In this document: in pieces, positions 33,280 through 40,664 of the stretch
Numbering within the stretch: position 1 is the first letter of the stretch
Layout of the letters: each line of letters begins with the position of its first letter
Assembly (NCBI GenBank): GCA_904419005.1
Contig: CAJFQI010000001.1
Coordinates: 45,334 to 109,333 of the forward strand
Direction of reading: 5' to 3'
Source: Candidatus Avimonas faecium
Lineage (GTDB): Bacteria; Bacillota; Clostridia; Oscillospirales; Acutalibacteraceae
DNA: 64,000 nucleotides
Notes under the pieces: model-generated
Seen by the model: only the letters and a program-made list of their open reading frames with translations
What the model was told of the DNA's origin: nothing
The model's database searches: none
Program-made: the position numbers and the translations under genes

Positions 33280-35457
33280 TTATCCCAGCAGGCCGGCCAG
33301 GTTGGCCGCGAGGGTGCCGAACTGGTACACCAGGAAGGAGACCACCCAGGCCACGCCGGTCTGCATCGCTACGGTGCCCAAGGCCCATTTGGTGGAATTC
33401 ATCTCCCGCCGGATGGCGGAAAAGGCCGCCACGCAGGGCATGTACAGCAGCACAAACACCAGGAAGGAGAGGGCGGACACCGGGGTAAACACCCCGTGCA
33501 GCGCGGCGGCCATCGCCTCGTCGGTGGCGGTGTTGTACAGGATGCTCAGGGTGCCGACCACCGCCTCCTTGGCGACAAAGCCGGACACCAGCGCCACCGA
33601 CGCCTGCCAGAAGCCGAAGCCCAGCGGGATAAACAGCGGCGCGATCACCCGGCCGATCGCGGCCAGGATGCTCTGCCCGCTCTGCTCCGGGGACAGCATG
33701 GTCAAATGCAGGTCAAACGAGCGCAGGAACCAGACGACCACCGAAGCCGCCAGCAGGATGGTGCCGGCCCGCACCGCAAAATCCTTGACCCGCTCGTACA
33801 TATGCATCCACAGGGTTTTGAGGGTGGGCAGGCGGTAGGGGGGCAGCTCCATGACAAAGGGGGCGTGCCCGCCCTTGAGCACGGTCTTGCGCAGCACCAT
33901 CGCCACCAGGATGGCCACCACCACGCCGGTCAGGTAGATCCCGCAGACCACCAGCCCCCGGTGATTGGGGAAAAAGGCGGCGATGAAGAGCGCGTACACC
34001 GGCATCTTGGCGCTGCACGACATAAAGGGGGTGAGCATGATGGTCATCCGCCGGTCCCGCTCGTTTTCCAGGGTGCGGGCGGCCATCACCCCCGGCACCG
34101 AGCAGCCGAAGCCCATCAGCATGGGGACGAACGACCGCCCCGAAAGGCCGGTCTTGTGCAGCAGCTTGTCCATGATGAAGGCGGCGCGGGCCATGTAGCC
34201 GCTGTCCTCAAGCACCGAAAGGAAGAGGAAAAGCAGCAGGATCTGGGGGAAGAAGGAGACGATCGACCCCACCCCCGCGATCACCCCGTCGCACACCAGG
34301 CTCACCGCCCAGGCGGAGGCGCCCACGCCCTCAAGCAGGCCCTGCACCCAGGGGGTAAAGCGGTTGGAGATCAGGTTGTCCAGGCCGTCGGTCATCCAGG
34401 TGCCGAGCGGCCCGAAGGTGATGAAGAACACCAGCGCCATCACCCCGATGAACAGCGGCAGGGCGAAAATCCGGTGGGTGGCGATCCGGTCAATCCGGTC
34501 GGACACCGTCAGTTCGCCCGGCTGCTTCAAGCGGGTGACGCACTCGGCGCACACCTTGCAGATGAATTTGTATTTTTGGTCGGCGATGATCATATCCCGC
34601 TCGCCGTATTTCTCCTCAAGCGAGCGGATGATCTCGTCAATCAGGTGGGCTTCGCCGTCGGTCAGCTCCAGCGATTCAATCGTCGGCGCGTCGTCGTCAA
34701 TAATCTTGACCGCCGACCAGCGCAGGGCCATCCCCTTTTTCAGGCATTTCGGCTCAATGATGTCCTCAATGCGCAGGACCGCCTCCATCACCGCCGGGGA
34801 ATAGATCTCGTCAATGACATAGGTGGAGCGGTACTCCTGGGGATGGTGCTCCCGCCGGTCGTGGAGCTGGTGGCGTATGTAGGGGTTGTCCCCGTACCGC
34901 TCGTCCACCGCCTTGGCCAGCCGCTGCTCATCAAAGGGAGCAGGTTCCGTTCCTTTGCGCTCCGCCCCGTCGTGATGGGCCCGCTCGACCAGTTCCTTGA
35001 TTCCCTTGCCCCGGCTGGCGGCGATGGGCACCACCGGCAGGCCGAGCCGGTGCTCCAGCCGCTGCACGTCGATTTCCAGCCCGCGGCTTTTGAGCATGTC
35101 CATCATGTTGAGCGCCACCACCAGCGGGCGGCCCAGCTCCGCCAGCTGCAGGGTGAGGTACAGGTTGCGCTCCAGATTGGTGGCGTCGACCACATCCAGG
35201 ATCACGTCCGGCGCCGCCTCCATGACAAAATTCCGGGTGACCATCTCCTCGGCCGAATAGGGGGAGAGGGAATAAATCCCCGGCAGGTCTACCACCGTCA
35301 CATCCTGCCCGTGGGTTTTCAGCTTCCCCTCCTTCTTCTCCACCGTCACGCCGGGCCAGTTGCCCACGTATTGGTTGGAGCCGGTCAATTCATTAAACAG
35401 CGTGGTCTTCCCGCAGTTGGGATTCCCCGCCAATGCATAGGTCTGCCCCACAGCCAT
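33280..35457 (-). CDS. feoB: Ferrous iron transport protein B
   Basis: 725 residues. The N-terminal G domain has G1 GNPNCGKTTLFNELTG (residues 12-27), G3 VVDLPGIYSLSPYS and G4 ALNMMDM, then the helical GDI-like region (to about 300) and a membrane domain of eight or more helices with the two Gate motifs (FMSCSAKMPVYALFIAAFF and FVPMLMGFGCSVPG). FeoB imports Fe2+ under anaerobic or acidic conditions, powered by nucleotide hydrolysis. It follows feoA by 102 bases on the same strand. Length and motifs are normal. Nothing indicates that the FeoC partner is present. Confidence 0.97.
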   Translation of the reverse strand: MAVGQTYALAGNPNCGKTTLFNELTGSNQYVGNWPGVTVEKKEGKLKTHGQDVTVVDLPGIYSLSPYSAEEMVTRNFVMEAAPDVILDVVDATNLERNLYLTLQLAELGRPLVVALNMMDMLKSRGLEIDVQRLEHRLGLPVVPIAASRGKGIKELVERAHHDGAERKGTEPAPFDEQRLAKAVDERYGDNPYIRHQLHDRREHHPQEYRSTYVIDEIYSPAVMEAVLRIEDIIEPKCLKKGMALRWSAVKIIDDDAPTIESLELTDGEAHLIDEIIRSLEEKYGERDMIIADQKYKFICKVCAECVTRLKQPGELTVSDRIDRIATHRIFALPLFIGVMALVFFITFGPLGTWMTDGLDNLISNRFTPWVQGLLEGVGASAWAVSLVCDGVIAGVGSIVSFFPQILLLFLFLSVLEDSGYMARAAFIMDKLLHKTGLSGRSFVPMLMGFGCSVPGVMAARTLENERDRRMTIMLTPFMSCSAKMPVYALFIAAFFPNHRGLVVCGIYLTGVVVAILVAMVLRKTVLKGGHAPFVMELPPYRLPTLKTLWMHMYERVKDFAVRAGTILLAASVVVWFLRSFDLHLTMLSPEQSGQSILAAIGRVIAPLFIPLGFGFWQASVALVSGFVAKEAVVGTLSILYNTATDEAMAAALHGVFTPVSALSFLVFVLLYMPCVAAFSAIRREMNSTKWALGTVAMQTGVAWVVSFLVYQFGTLAANLAGLLG

Positions 35458-35559
35458 CCTTCCTTCCCCGTGCTGCCTCTTCCTGCCGGCGCCTGCCTAT
35501 GGCGGCCCCGGCTTTTCCCCGCTTTGCCCGTCTGGGCCCGCGGGCGCTTGTCTGCCCGC

Positions 35560-35886
35560 TTACCGGCCGTCCCTGTCCTCGGCGCGCCGGAACCAATGCC
35601 GCTTCCGCCCGGCGGAGGCAGACGCCTCCGCCGGCTCAGGCGGCTGCCCCGCCCCCTCCTCGCTGATGATGGTGATCTCCTTTGCCTCGGAGCGGCGGAT
35701 GCTCAGCTCATAGCCCCGCACGTTGATCTCAAGCGGGTCGCCCATCGGCGCCGCCTTGCGCATGATAATGACCGCGCCCGGCGTAATCCCCATATCGATG
35801 ATCCGCCGGCGCAGCGCCCCGGAACAGCCCAGCCCTTCCACGACCGCCTGTTCGCCGATTTTCATGTCGTTGACCGTCCTGCTCAT
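35560..35886 (-). CDS. feoA: Ferrous iron transport protein A
   Basis: 108 residues from ATG 35886 (AAAAGGGGA upstream). An SH3-like fold is indicated by MKIGEQAVVEGLGCSGALRRRIIDMGITPGAVI and GDPLEINVRGYELSIRRSEAKEI, which are the conserved FeoA core (shown in parts). The last 25 residues are a charged, basic extension beyond the usual 75-85 residue family length. FeoA binds and activates FeoB at the membrane. It is preceded by a 240-base leader holding an inverted repeat. Confidence 0.93.
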   Translation of the reverse strand: MSRTVNDMKIGEQAVVEGLGCSGALRRRIIDMGITPGAVIIMRKAAPMGDPLEINVRGYELSIRRSEAKEITIISEEGAGQPPEPAEASASAGRKRHWFRRAEDRDGR

Positions 35887-36003
35887 GGCCTGTCCCCTTT
35901 TCCGTCGTCAATTGCCCGGACCCCTCCCGCCGGCCTGGCGGGAGGGATCCTAGGGAAGGGCCGCATCTATCCCTCGCCGGCCGCGTTTCCCGCGGCTGCG
36001 GCC

Positions 36004-36050
36004 GGTTTGTTAGAAGCGTCTAACAGGGTGTCAGACGTTTCTAACAAACC
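36004..36050. promoter_or_regulatory. Tandem palindromic sites in the feoAB leader (candidate metal-regulator operator)
   Basis: Two similar dyads lie 21 bp centre to centre: GTTAGAAGCGTCTAAC (36009-36024, arms GTTAGA/TCTAAC perfect) and GTCAGACGTTTCTAAC (36030-36045, one mismatch). They are themselves arranged as a larger inverted repeat, 36004-36050, with 20-base arms. The TTAG...CTAA pattern recalls DtxR/IdeR-type sites, and the position ahead of feoAB suits iron control. Because it lies downstream of the start expected from the promoter at 36134-36162, it could instead act as an RNA hairpin. Confidence 0.55.
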
Positions 36051-36133
36051 GAAAGCTGCGCCCGCAAAGGGCGGCCCTGCCCTGGCCTCCTGCCCTGCGG
36101 CGTTCTCTTGGGCTGCCCCATGCCCTACCGGCC

Positions 36134-36162
36134 ATTGTATCACCTGCCCATGGCCCTGTCAA
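36134..36162 (-). promoter_or_regulatory. Sigma-A promoter of feoAB
   Basis: Minus strand TTGACA (36162-36157) and TACAAT (36139-36134) with a 17-bp spacer, 80 bases left of the spmB stop. Expected transcript start is near 36127, leaving a leader of about 240 bases before feoA. The leader contains the tandem dyads and a second hairpin (CCGCG/CGCGG); I do not recognise a known riboswitch. Confidence 0.75.
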
Positions 36163-36213
36163 TGCGCCGCCGGGCGCCGCCTTGCTTTTCTCCGGTGCTC
36201 CCCCCCGCCGGCC

Positions 36214-36747
36214 TCAGCCGCCCATCAGCAGCCGCACGGCCAGGGCGGAGAGGACGATCCCGCACAGGTCACCGCTTGCCGCGGCGGCGAGGGTGTGGCG
36301 GGTGCGCTTGACGCCCACAGCGCCGTAATACACCGCGATGGTGTAAAAGGTGGTTTCGGTCGACGACTGCAGCACGCTCGCCACCCGGCCGATCAGGGTA
36401 TCCGCGCCGTAGGTGGCATATACGTTTTCAAGCATGGCCAGGGACCCGCTGCCCGACACCGGGCGCAGCAGCGCCAGCGGCACCACCTCCGGCGGGAAGC
36501 CCAGCTTCTGCGCCAGGGGGGCCGCGGCGGCGGTCAGCAGCTCCAGAGCCCCGGAGGCGCGCAGCATCGCCACCGCCGTCAGCAGGGCGACCAGGGAGGG
36601 CAGGATCCTGACGCAGGTGCGCAGCCCGTCCGCCGCCCCGGCGGTGAATTCGTCAAACACCGGGACCCTTTTGATTACGCCGGCCGCCAGGATCGCCGCC
36701 ACAAAGGCCGGGACCGCCCACTGGGCGATCAGCTTCGGAATGTCCAG
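36214..36747 (-). CDS. spmB: Spore maturation protein B
   Basis: About 178 residues, normal for SpmB. Membrane segments and family motifs: PAFVAAILAAGVIKRVPVFDEF, VRILPSLVALLTAVAMLRAS, VSGSGSLAMLENVYATYG and ESSTETTFYTIAVYYGAVG-like SSTETTFYTIAVYYGAVG. It lies right after spmA, and both are needed for spore-core dehydration in Bacillus. The start is unusual: between the spmA stop and the conserved start there is no ATG, GTG or TTG in frame. The best candidate is CTG at 36747 (GAGAGGGGG upstream), with ATT at 36741 as alternative. The longer open frame reaching 36912 is an overlap with spmA and is not credible protein. Confidence 0.88.
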   Translation of the reverse strand: MDIPKLIAQWAVPAFVAAILAAGVIKRVPVFDEFTAGAADGLRTCVRILPSLVALLTAVAMLRASGALELLTAAAAPLAQKLGFPPEVVPLALLRPVSGSGSLAMLENVYATYGADTLIGRVASVLQSSTETTFYTIAVYYGAVGVKRTRHTLAAAASGDLCGIVLSALAVRLLMGG

Positions 36748-36764
36748 AACGCCTTCCCCCTCTC

Positions 36765-37418
36765 TCAGGCTGCCCGGCCGCCGGAGCGCCCGGACGCCCT
36801 CTTCCGGCGGGAGCGGCCCCTCTCGGCCGGGCGGCGCGGCAGGGCGGAGGCGCTGCCCAGGATTTTCGCCGTCGTCACCGCCACCGCCGCGCAGGCCAGG
36901 GAGGTCAGCCATACGGCGGGCAGGATGTCAAACGGCGACGCCGCGCCGTACCGCAGCCGCAGGGTCGCCACCGTGGTTGGAAGCAGCTGGATTGACGCCG
37001 TATTCAGCACCACGAACACCACCATGTGGTTGGAGGCCGTCCCAGGCCTGGGATTTTCCTTTTCCAGCTCGGCCATCGCCTTCAGGCCGAAGGGGGTGGC
37101 TGCGTTGCCGAGCCCCAGCAGGTTGGCCGCCATGTTCATCAGGATGGCCCGGCAGGCAGGCCCGGAGGGATCGAGCCCCGGGAAAAGCAGGCGCATTACC
37201 GGAGCCATCCCCCGGGCGAACAGGGCGGTCAGCCCGCCTTTTTCCGCAACCCGCATCAGGCCTCCCCAAAGGCACATCGCCCCGCCCAGGGTCAGCGCGA
37301 GCTCGATCGCCTCGCCGCCCCCGGCCAGCAGGGCGTTGGTCACCTGATCCAGCCGCCCGGTCGCCGCCCCGGCCAGCAGGGAAGCCAGGAGGATCCCCGC
37401 CCAGAGCCCATTCAGCAT
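36765..37418 (-). CDS. spmA: Spore maturation protein A
   Basis: 217 residues with the SpmA pattern: MLNGLWAGILLASLLAGAAT at the start, LTLGGAMCLWGGLMRVAEKGG, ILMNMAANLLGLGNAATPFG and NHMVVFVVLNTASIQLLP. These nucleoside-transporter-gate-like membrane proteins act with SpmB in the developing spore to allow core dehydration. The C-terminus carries a short Arg-rich tail. An AAGAAGG ribosome-binding site precedes the ATG. It marks the organism as a spore former or a recent descendant of one. Confidence 0.94.
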   Translation of the reverse strand: MLNGLWAGILLASLLAGAATGRLDQVTNALLAGGGEAIELALTLGGAMCLWGGLMRVAEKGGLTALFARGMAPVMRLLFPGLDPSGPACRAILMNMAANLLGLGNAATPFGLKAMAELEKENPRPGTASNHMVVFVVLNTASIQLLPTTVATLRLRYGAASPFDILPAVWLTSLACAAVAVTTAKILGSASALPRRPAERGRSRRKRASGRSGGRAA

Positions 37419-37532
37419 CGCCGCCCGCCTTCTTTCTTAAATTCCACACATTCCTGTGATTCCCCGTCGATTTCCCCATCCATCCTTATGAAAAAATCGA
37501 CGGCAATATGCAGAAAAATTGCATTCCATGCG

Positions 37533-37561
37533 TTGACAAATTGGGAATTAAATGGTAACAT
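37533..37561 (+). promoter_or_regulatory. Sigma-A promoter of the abrB-like gene
   Basis: TTGACA (37533-37538), 17-bp AT-rich spacer and TAACAT (37556-37561) on the plus strand, 65 bases before the preferred start codon. The surrounding 100 bases are AT-rich against the GC-rich background. Confidence 0.75.
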
Positions 37562-37625
37562 TTCTATCGGATAGTTGGTTATTCGACAGCCCGTGTCAAA
37601 AGCGGGCGGAAACGGAGGAATGAGC

Positions 37626-37871
37626 ATGAAATACACAGGGATTGTGCGTCGAATTGACGACCTGGGACGGATCGTCCTTCCGGTGGAGCTGCGGCGCACT
37701 CTGGAACTGGAAACGGGCGATTCGCTGGAAATTTTCGTGGAGGATAACACCATCATCCTGAAGAAGTACCAGCCCGCCTGCATCTTCTGCGGGAATGTCC
37801 GCGACATCACGGTGTACAAGGACCGCAACATATGCAGCAGCTGCGCCAAGGATATCGCCAGCAAGCTGTAA
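37626..37871 (+). CDS. AbrB/SpoVT-family DNA-binding regulator with zinc-ribbon-like tail
   Basis: 81 residues. I choose the second ATG (37626) because GGAGG ends seven bases before it; the first (37620) is only one base away. Residues 1-50 are the swapped-hairpin SpoVT-AbrB domain (GIVRRIDDLGRIVLPVELRR, GDSLEIFVEDNTIILKKY). The tail has CIFCG and CSSC, a CxxC pair likely to bind zinc, as in many clostridial AbrB-like proteins. This family controls the transition from growth to stationary phase or sporulation. It stands alone behind its own promoter. Confidence 0.92.
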   Translation: MKYTGIVRRIDDLGRIVLPVELRRTLELETGDSLEIFVEDNTIILKKYQPACIFCGNVRDITVYKDRNICSSCAKDIASKL

Positions 37872-37898
37872 AAGGCTCCGCCTGCGCAGATAAAACGT

Positions 37899-37926
37899 GC
37901 CCCCGCCCGAATTTCCGGACGGGGGC
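37899..37926 (+). terminator. Terminator hairpin after the abrB-like gene
   Basis: GCCCCCGCCCG pairs with CGGACGGGGGC (one mismatch, loop AATTTC), 28 bases after the stop codon. The following TTCTGCTT is only weakly T-rich. The remainder of the gap to 38153 shows no gene. Confidence 0.6.
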
Positions 37927-38153
37927 TTCTGCTTGCCCGCATAAGCGCCCCCGGCAGAACCGGGGCGCAGAGGACGCTGGAGCGGAGGGGCCTTCCTTTG
38001 GAAAGCATACAGGACCGCAGCCAGCAATTGCCCGCGCAGGCGGCAGGTATAGGGCGGGTAACACGATGGTATTGTTCCCTTGAGGGACTAATCCGGCGCC
38101 AAGCGGGGAAAGCGGCCGGGCGGCGCGGAGGCGCCCCCCTTACCGGCCGCGGC

Positions 38154-38705
38154 TCACAGCAGGTCCTGCCGGTAGTGGGCGCGCTCGCCCCCGATGAACC
38201 TGGGGCGGGTGCGGGCGCACACCAGCGGCGCCCGGCCGATCTGCGTGACCGACAGCCGCAGGGGGACGGCGACCCGCCGCAGGTGCATCCCGATCAGGGT
38301 GTGGCCGATGTCCATCCCGGCATGGGCGCGCACCTCCTCGACCGCGACGGGGTCGGCAAAGGCCTCGTAGGCCGCCGTGGCAAAGGAGCCACCCGCTTTG
38401 GGCTGGGGGACGACGTTGACGATCTCCAGCCCGTACCGCTCCGCCGCCTCCCGCTCCACGATCAGGGCGCGGTTGAGATGCTCGCAGCACTGGGCGGCCA
38501 GGAAGACGCCGCGCTGCCGCAGCGGCGGGTACAGCCCTTCCAGCAGGGCGGCCGCCGCCTCCCGGCTGGAGCCGGTGCCGATCGCCTGCCCGACCATCTC
38601 GCTGGAAGAGCAGCCCACCACCAGGAGCTGCCCCTCCCGCAGTCCGGCCGCATCCAGCAATTCGCACACGGCGGCGCGCGCCTGCGCCGTGATTTCCTCA
38701 TACAT
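38154..38705 (-). CDS. ywlG: TIGR01440/DUF436 family protein (YwlG-like)
   Basis: 183 residues, the length of the family. Conserved parts: LLVVGCSSSEMVGQAIGTGSS, AAQCCEHLNRALIVE, and GMDIGHTLIGMHLRRVAVP followed by TQIGRAPLVCARTRPRFIGG (in parts). The protein is widespread in Firmicutes and has no established reaction; a transferase-like fold has been suggested for the family. In Bacillus it is encoded near glyA and upp. Here it is divergent from the Smr-domain gene, with the two promoters back to back. Confidence 0.92.
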   Translation of the reverse strand: MYEEITAQARAAVCELLDAAGLREGQLLVVGCSSSEMVGQAIGTGSSREAAAALLEGLYPPLRQRGVFLAAQCCEHLNRALIVEREAAERYGLEIVNVVPQPKAGGSFATAAYEAFADPVAVEEVRAHAGMDIGHTLIGMHLRRVAVPLRLSVTQIGRAPLVCARTRPRFIGGERAHYRQDLL

Positions 38706-38892
38706 TCGGCATCGCCCTTTCTTTATAAGCCCGTGTATCCCGCGGCGGCCGCCCTTTCAGCCGGGAGCGGATGCGCCCAGACAGGCGGCGGCCCCTTTGC
38801 TCCGGCGGCGCCGGCGCGGGATATCGTCCTTTGGGATAGGGGATAGGGAGAGGCGCCGGGCCGCGGCGTCCCCCCGTTTCCCTACTGCCCCC

Positions 38893-38920
38893 AGTATACT
38901 CCCGCCGCGCAAAAAGTCAA
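38893..38920 (-). promoter_or_regulatory. Promoter of the ywlG-like gene
   Basis: Minus strand TTGACT (38920-38915) and TATACT (38898-38893), spacer 16 bp. The transcript would have a leader of about 180 bases before the start at 38705. The -35 box is only 12 bases from that of the divergent promoter. Confidence 0.65.
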
Positions 38921-38932
38921 TGCGCGGCCCCC

Positions 38933-38961
38933 TTGCGTCCGGCTTCCGGATGCCGTATAAT
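38933..38961 (+). promoter_or_regulatory. Promoter of the Smr-domain gene
   Basis: TTGCGT (38933-38938), 17-bp spacer, TATAAT (38956-38961). It rules out the upstream ATG at 38960, which would fall inside the -10 box, and so fixes the Smr start at 38993. Confidence 0.7.
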
Positions 38962-38992
38962 GGATAAAACGCGCAGGAAAGGGGCTGGAGAC

Positions 38993-39286
38993 ATGGGGCA
39001 TTCGTATCCTCCCTCCCGGCGGATGACGCCGGGCTGGGCGCCGCAGTTTTCCTCGGCGCAGAAGGTGGAGGTGGACATCCATCACATGACCTGCGAGCAG
39101 GCCAAGGCCCATCTGGAACGGGTGCTGAGCCGGCTGGACGGCAGCGTGCGGGAGGTGACCGTCATCCACGGGTACACCGGCGGCACCGTATTGCAGGAGA
39201 TGGTGCGCAACCGCTTAAAGCATCCCCGCATCCGCTCCAAGGTGGTGGGGCTGAACCAAGGGGTCACGCTGCTGATCCTGCGGTAG
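38993..39286 (+). CDS. Smr-domain protein
   Basis: 97 residues from ATG 38993 (AGGAAAGGGG upstream). The Smr core is VEVDIHHMTCEQAKAHLERVL, VTVIHGYTGGTVLQEMV and late LNQGVTLLIL; the HGYTGG segment corresponds to the HGxGxG active loop of Smr proteins, with changes at the second and third glycines. Stand-alone Smr domains relate to the MutS2 C-terminus and have nicking or RNA-cleaving activity in some members. It begins a plus-strand run with the next two genes; spacing to the next is 100 bases. Confidence 0.85.
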   Translation: MGHSYPPSRRMTPGWAPQFSSAQKVEVDIHHMTCEQAKAHLERVLSRLDGSVREVTVIHGYTGGTVLQEMVRNRLKHPRIRSKVVGLNQGVTLLILR

Positions 39287-39386
39287 ACGCGGAAGGGCGG
39301 CGCGGCCCCGGAATCCGATGAAAGCCGCAGCGGCCGGCGGGAAAAGCGGCCGAAACGGCCGCCAATGGCAGAAAGGGGCAGGAACG

Positions 39387-39857
39387 ATGCCAAATCACTC
39401 CCACGCGCACCCGGGCCGGGACGCCCTCCCGGCGAAGGAAGGGGATTCCCTCTCCCCGGAGGACCGGGCCCTGCTGGCGACGATCGCCGGCGTAAAGCGG
39501 TACCCTCTCGTCCGTCTGGAGCTGCGGAGCAGCCGGGAGCGGGAGCTGCGCTCCACCGCGCTTAACCATGTGCGGCTGGAAAACCCGGATGAGCCGATGG
39601 CGGCCATCAAGGCGCGGGGGCAGGCCCTCGCCCGGCTGGAGCAGGCCGGGCTGATCAAAATCGATTACCGCCCGGCGGTGACGGTGGCAGCGGATTACGC
39701 CGTGTACCGGCAGTCCGCCGTGTACCGGGAGCTCTGCGCCCTGGTGGAAGAGGGCAAGGGCCGGCCGGGCTTCCTGTTCGACACCCCGCATATCCGGCGG
39801 GGCAGGGCGGTACTCACGCCCAAGGGCCGCCGGATACTGGGGATCATCGGCGGATAA
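39387..39857 (+). CDS. Uncharacterised protein with winged-helix-like segment
   Basis: 156 residues from ATG 39387 (AAAGGGGCAGGAACG upstream); the frame is open from 39318 but without a ribosome-binding site. A His-rich N-terminus (MPNHSHAHPG) is followed by a helical segment, then AIKARGQALARLEQAGLIKI, which looks like the recognition-helix end of a winged helix, and a C-terminal RGRAVLTPKGRRILGII, which could be the wing. I recognise no named family. It lies 48 bases before pyrE and may be cotranscribed with it. Confidence 0.75.
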   Translation: MPNHSHAHPGRDALPAKEGDSLSPEDRALLATIAGVKRYPLVRLELRSSRERELRSTALNHVRLENPDEPMAAIKARGQALARLEQAGLIKIDYRPAVTVAADYAVYRQSAVYRELCALVEEGKGRPGFLFDTPHIRRGRAVLTPKGRRILGIIGG

Positions 39858-39905
39858 CCCGGCGCGCCGCTCCCAAGCGGCGGATTGCAGAAAGGATGGA
39901 GAATG

Positions 39906-40580
39906 ATGTCATACAAAAAAGAGTTTATCCAGTTTATGGTCCGTTCCGGGGTGCTGACCTTCGGCGATTTCGTCACCAAGAGCGGACGCCAAACCCCCTA
40001 TTTCATCAACACCGGGAATTACCGCACCGGCGCGCAGGCCGCCAAGCTGGGCGAATACTACGCCGCCTGCGTGCAGGAGCATTTCCCCCAGCCGGTGGAC
40101 GCGCTGTTCGGCCCGGCGTACAAGGGCATCCCCCTGTCGGTGGCCTGCGCGATTGCGCTGTACAACCAATACGGGCGGGACGTCAACTACTGCTTTAACC
40201 GCAAGGAGGCCAAGGACCACGGCGAGGGGGGCGTGCTGGTCGGCTACCCGCTTCAGGACGGCGACCGGGTCGTCATCGTGGAGGACGTGATCACCGCCGG
40301 CACCGCGATGCGGGAATGCCTCCCCATCCTGAAAGGCATCGCGGATGTGGAGATCGCCGGGCTGGTGGTATCGGTCGACCGGATGGAGCGGGGCAAGGGC
40401 GAGCTCTCCGCCATCCAGGAGATCCAACGGGATTATGGGATCGCCACCTACCCCATCGTCACGGTGCGGGAAATTATCGACACCCTGCACAACGTCCCGG
40501 TCGACGGCAAGGTGGTCCTGGACGACGCGGTGCGGGAAAAGATGGAAGCGTACTTAAAGGAGTACGGCGTCCGCGGGTAA
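39906..40580 (+). CDS. pyrE: Orotate phosphoribosyltransferase
   Basis: 224 residues from the second of two adjacent ATGs (39906; GGAGA just upstream; 39903 is possible). Conserved segments are FGDFVTKSGRQTPYFINTGN, the flexible catalytic loop NRKEAKDHGEGG and the PRPP-binding motif RVVIVEDVITAGTAMRE. The enzyme joins orotate and PRPP to give orotidine monophosphate in pyrimidine synthesis. Other pyr genes are not adjacent. A second, decayed copy of its last codons lies 1.2 kb downstream (41728-41793). Confidence 0.96.
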   Translation: MSYKKEFIQFMVRSGVLTFGDFVTKSGRQTPYFINTGNYRTGAQAAKLGEYYAACVQEHFPQPVDALFGPAYKGIPLSVACAIALYNQYGRDVNYCFNRKEAKDHGEGGVLVGYPLQDGDRVVIVEDVITAGTAMRECLPILKGIADVEIAGLVVSVDRMERGKGELSAIQEIQRDYGIATYPIVTVREIIDTLHNVPVDGKVVLDDAVREKMEAYLKEYGVRG

Positions 40581-40664
40581 AGGATAACGGAGAGGAAAAA
40601 GCGTACGAGAAGGGGGCGAAGGGCCCTTCCTCCCCGTACCGTGCGGAAAAAGGGGGGCATTTTC

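Noticed and set aside
33496..37347. A 1283-codon plus-strand open frame across feoB, feoA, spmB and spmA
   Set aside because: It is antisense to well-recognised genes, rich in His/Gln/Arg/Pro, and has no domain or ribosome-binding site; such frames are expected opposite GC-rich genes.
37605..37625. Upstream start for the AbrB-like gene at the first ATG (37620) or earlier codons
   Set aside because: GGAGG is one base from the first ATG, too close for initiation; the second ATG has proper spacing and begins the conserved MKYTGIVRRID-type N-terminus.
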